DNA of 64,000 bases from Enterobacter sp. RHBSTW-00994. Its GTDB lineage: Bacteria > Pseudomonadota > Gammaproteobacteria > Enterobacterales > Enterobacteriaceae. Below the pieces are notes generated by a model, which saw nothing but the letters and a program-made list of their open reading frames with translations, made no database searches and had not been told where the DNA came from. The translations under genes were made by a program, and so were the position numbers. Position 1 is the first letter of the stretch. The number at the start of each line of letters is the position of its first letter. Below are positions 63,634 through 64,000 of this stretch, one piece after another. Location: contig NZ_CP056199.1 in assembly GCF_013782625.1 (NCBI RefSeq), positions 2,870,588 through 2,934,587 of the forward strand, given 5' to 3'.

Positions 63634-64000
63634 ATGCTGCACTTTACCAGCGATCAGTGGGTCCAGTGGCTTGGCGTCTATTTCTGGCCGATGCTGCGCG
63701 TGCTTGCGCTGATTTCAACCGCCCCAATACTCAGTGAAAAATCGATACCTAAGCGCGTCAAAGTTGGGCTGGGCATCATCATTACGATTATTATTGCCCC
63801 TTCGCTACCGCCTGTTGACGTACCTATTTTTTCAGCCAACGCGATTTGGCTCGCCTTGCAACAGATCCTTATCGGTGTTGCGGTCGGTTTTACCATGCAA
63901 CTTGCCTTCGCCGCCGTGCGTACGGCGGGGGAACTCATCGGTTTGCAGATGGGCTTGTCATTCGCCACCTTTATCGACCCTGGAAGCCATCTGAACATGC
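63634..64000 (+). CDS. fliR: Flagellar export gate protein FliR (cut by window edge)
   Basis: The ATG at 63634 follows fliQ by 7 bp with CAGG upstream. About 122 residues are visible ([20 protein letters not shown]... [19 protein letters not shown]) of roughly 260; the rest lies outside. FliR completes the FliPQR gate. Confidence 0.95.
   Translation, partial: MLHFTSDQWVQWLGVYFWPMLRVLALISTAPILSEKSIPKRVKVGLGIIITIIIAPSLPPVDVPIFSANAIWLALQQILIGVAVGFTMQLAFAAVRTAGELIGLQMGLSFATFIDPGSHLNM

Overview
The window holds the larger part of a lambda-like prophage (about 1-31,9xx) followed by an enterobacterial chromosome segment (about 31,980-64,000). The chromosomal order (leuZ-cysT-glyW, pgsA, uvrC, uvrY, yecF, sdiA, yecC, yecS, dcyD, fliY, fliZ, fliA, fliC, fliDST, amyA, yedD, fliE, fliF-fliR) is that of Escherichia/Salmonella/Enterobacter relatives. 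The short flagellin, the glycosyltransferase genes between fliA and fliC, and the FkbM methyltransferase beside fliE suggest an Enterobacter-like genus (Enterobacter, Lelliottia, Leclercia) rather than E. coli. That genus call is inference.

Prophage. Late genes lie on the minus strand and read right to left: holin, SAR endolysin, Rz/Rz1, a recognisable lambda-type cos site, then Nu1-A-W-B-C/Nu3-D-E-FI-FII-Z-U-V-G in exact lambda order. The window cuts off gpG and everything to its left (G-T, H, M, L, K, I, J and the far att site). The early region is not lambda-like. The immunity module is of Rac type (short repressor without a peptidase domain, divergent from YdaS- and YdaT-like proteins). 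Replication uses a DUF1376 protein plus a P homologue. The leftward operon carries DUF1482, an Rrf2-like regulator without cysteines, and an 813-residue RecE-like protein ending in a DEDDh nuclease, then an excisionase-like gene and the integrase. A LexA box precedes a dinI-like gene. A DUF1133 protein sits where Q is expected, next to a candidate late promoter and terminator.

Accessory cargo lies in two places. Between the P-side early genes and the dinI/rusA block are a 308-residue protein of uncertain family and a divergent P63C-domain protein, each with its own signals. Between int and the tRNA cluster is a two-gene operon (a small soluble protein plus a coiled-coil protein with one C-terminal membrane helix). 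Both are candidates for prophage-encoded defence or exclusion functions, but nothing in the sequence proves that. A 19-21 bp element occurs four times at gene junctions of both early operons, always co-oriented with transcription, and is not explained by the genes.

Chromosome. Three tRNAs and pgsA-uvrC-uvrY are co-oriented; sdiA, the cystine transport/D-cysteine genes and fliAZ follow. Flagellar genes then run to the end: fliC and fliD are divergent with clear sigma-28 promoters, fliE and fliF are divergent, and fliF to fliR is one tightly packed operon, with fliR cut by the window edge. Genes for a GT2 glycosyltransferase, a 1226-residue multi-domain glycosyltransferase and an FkbM methyltransferase surround fliC, so the flagellin is probably glycosylated.
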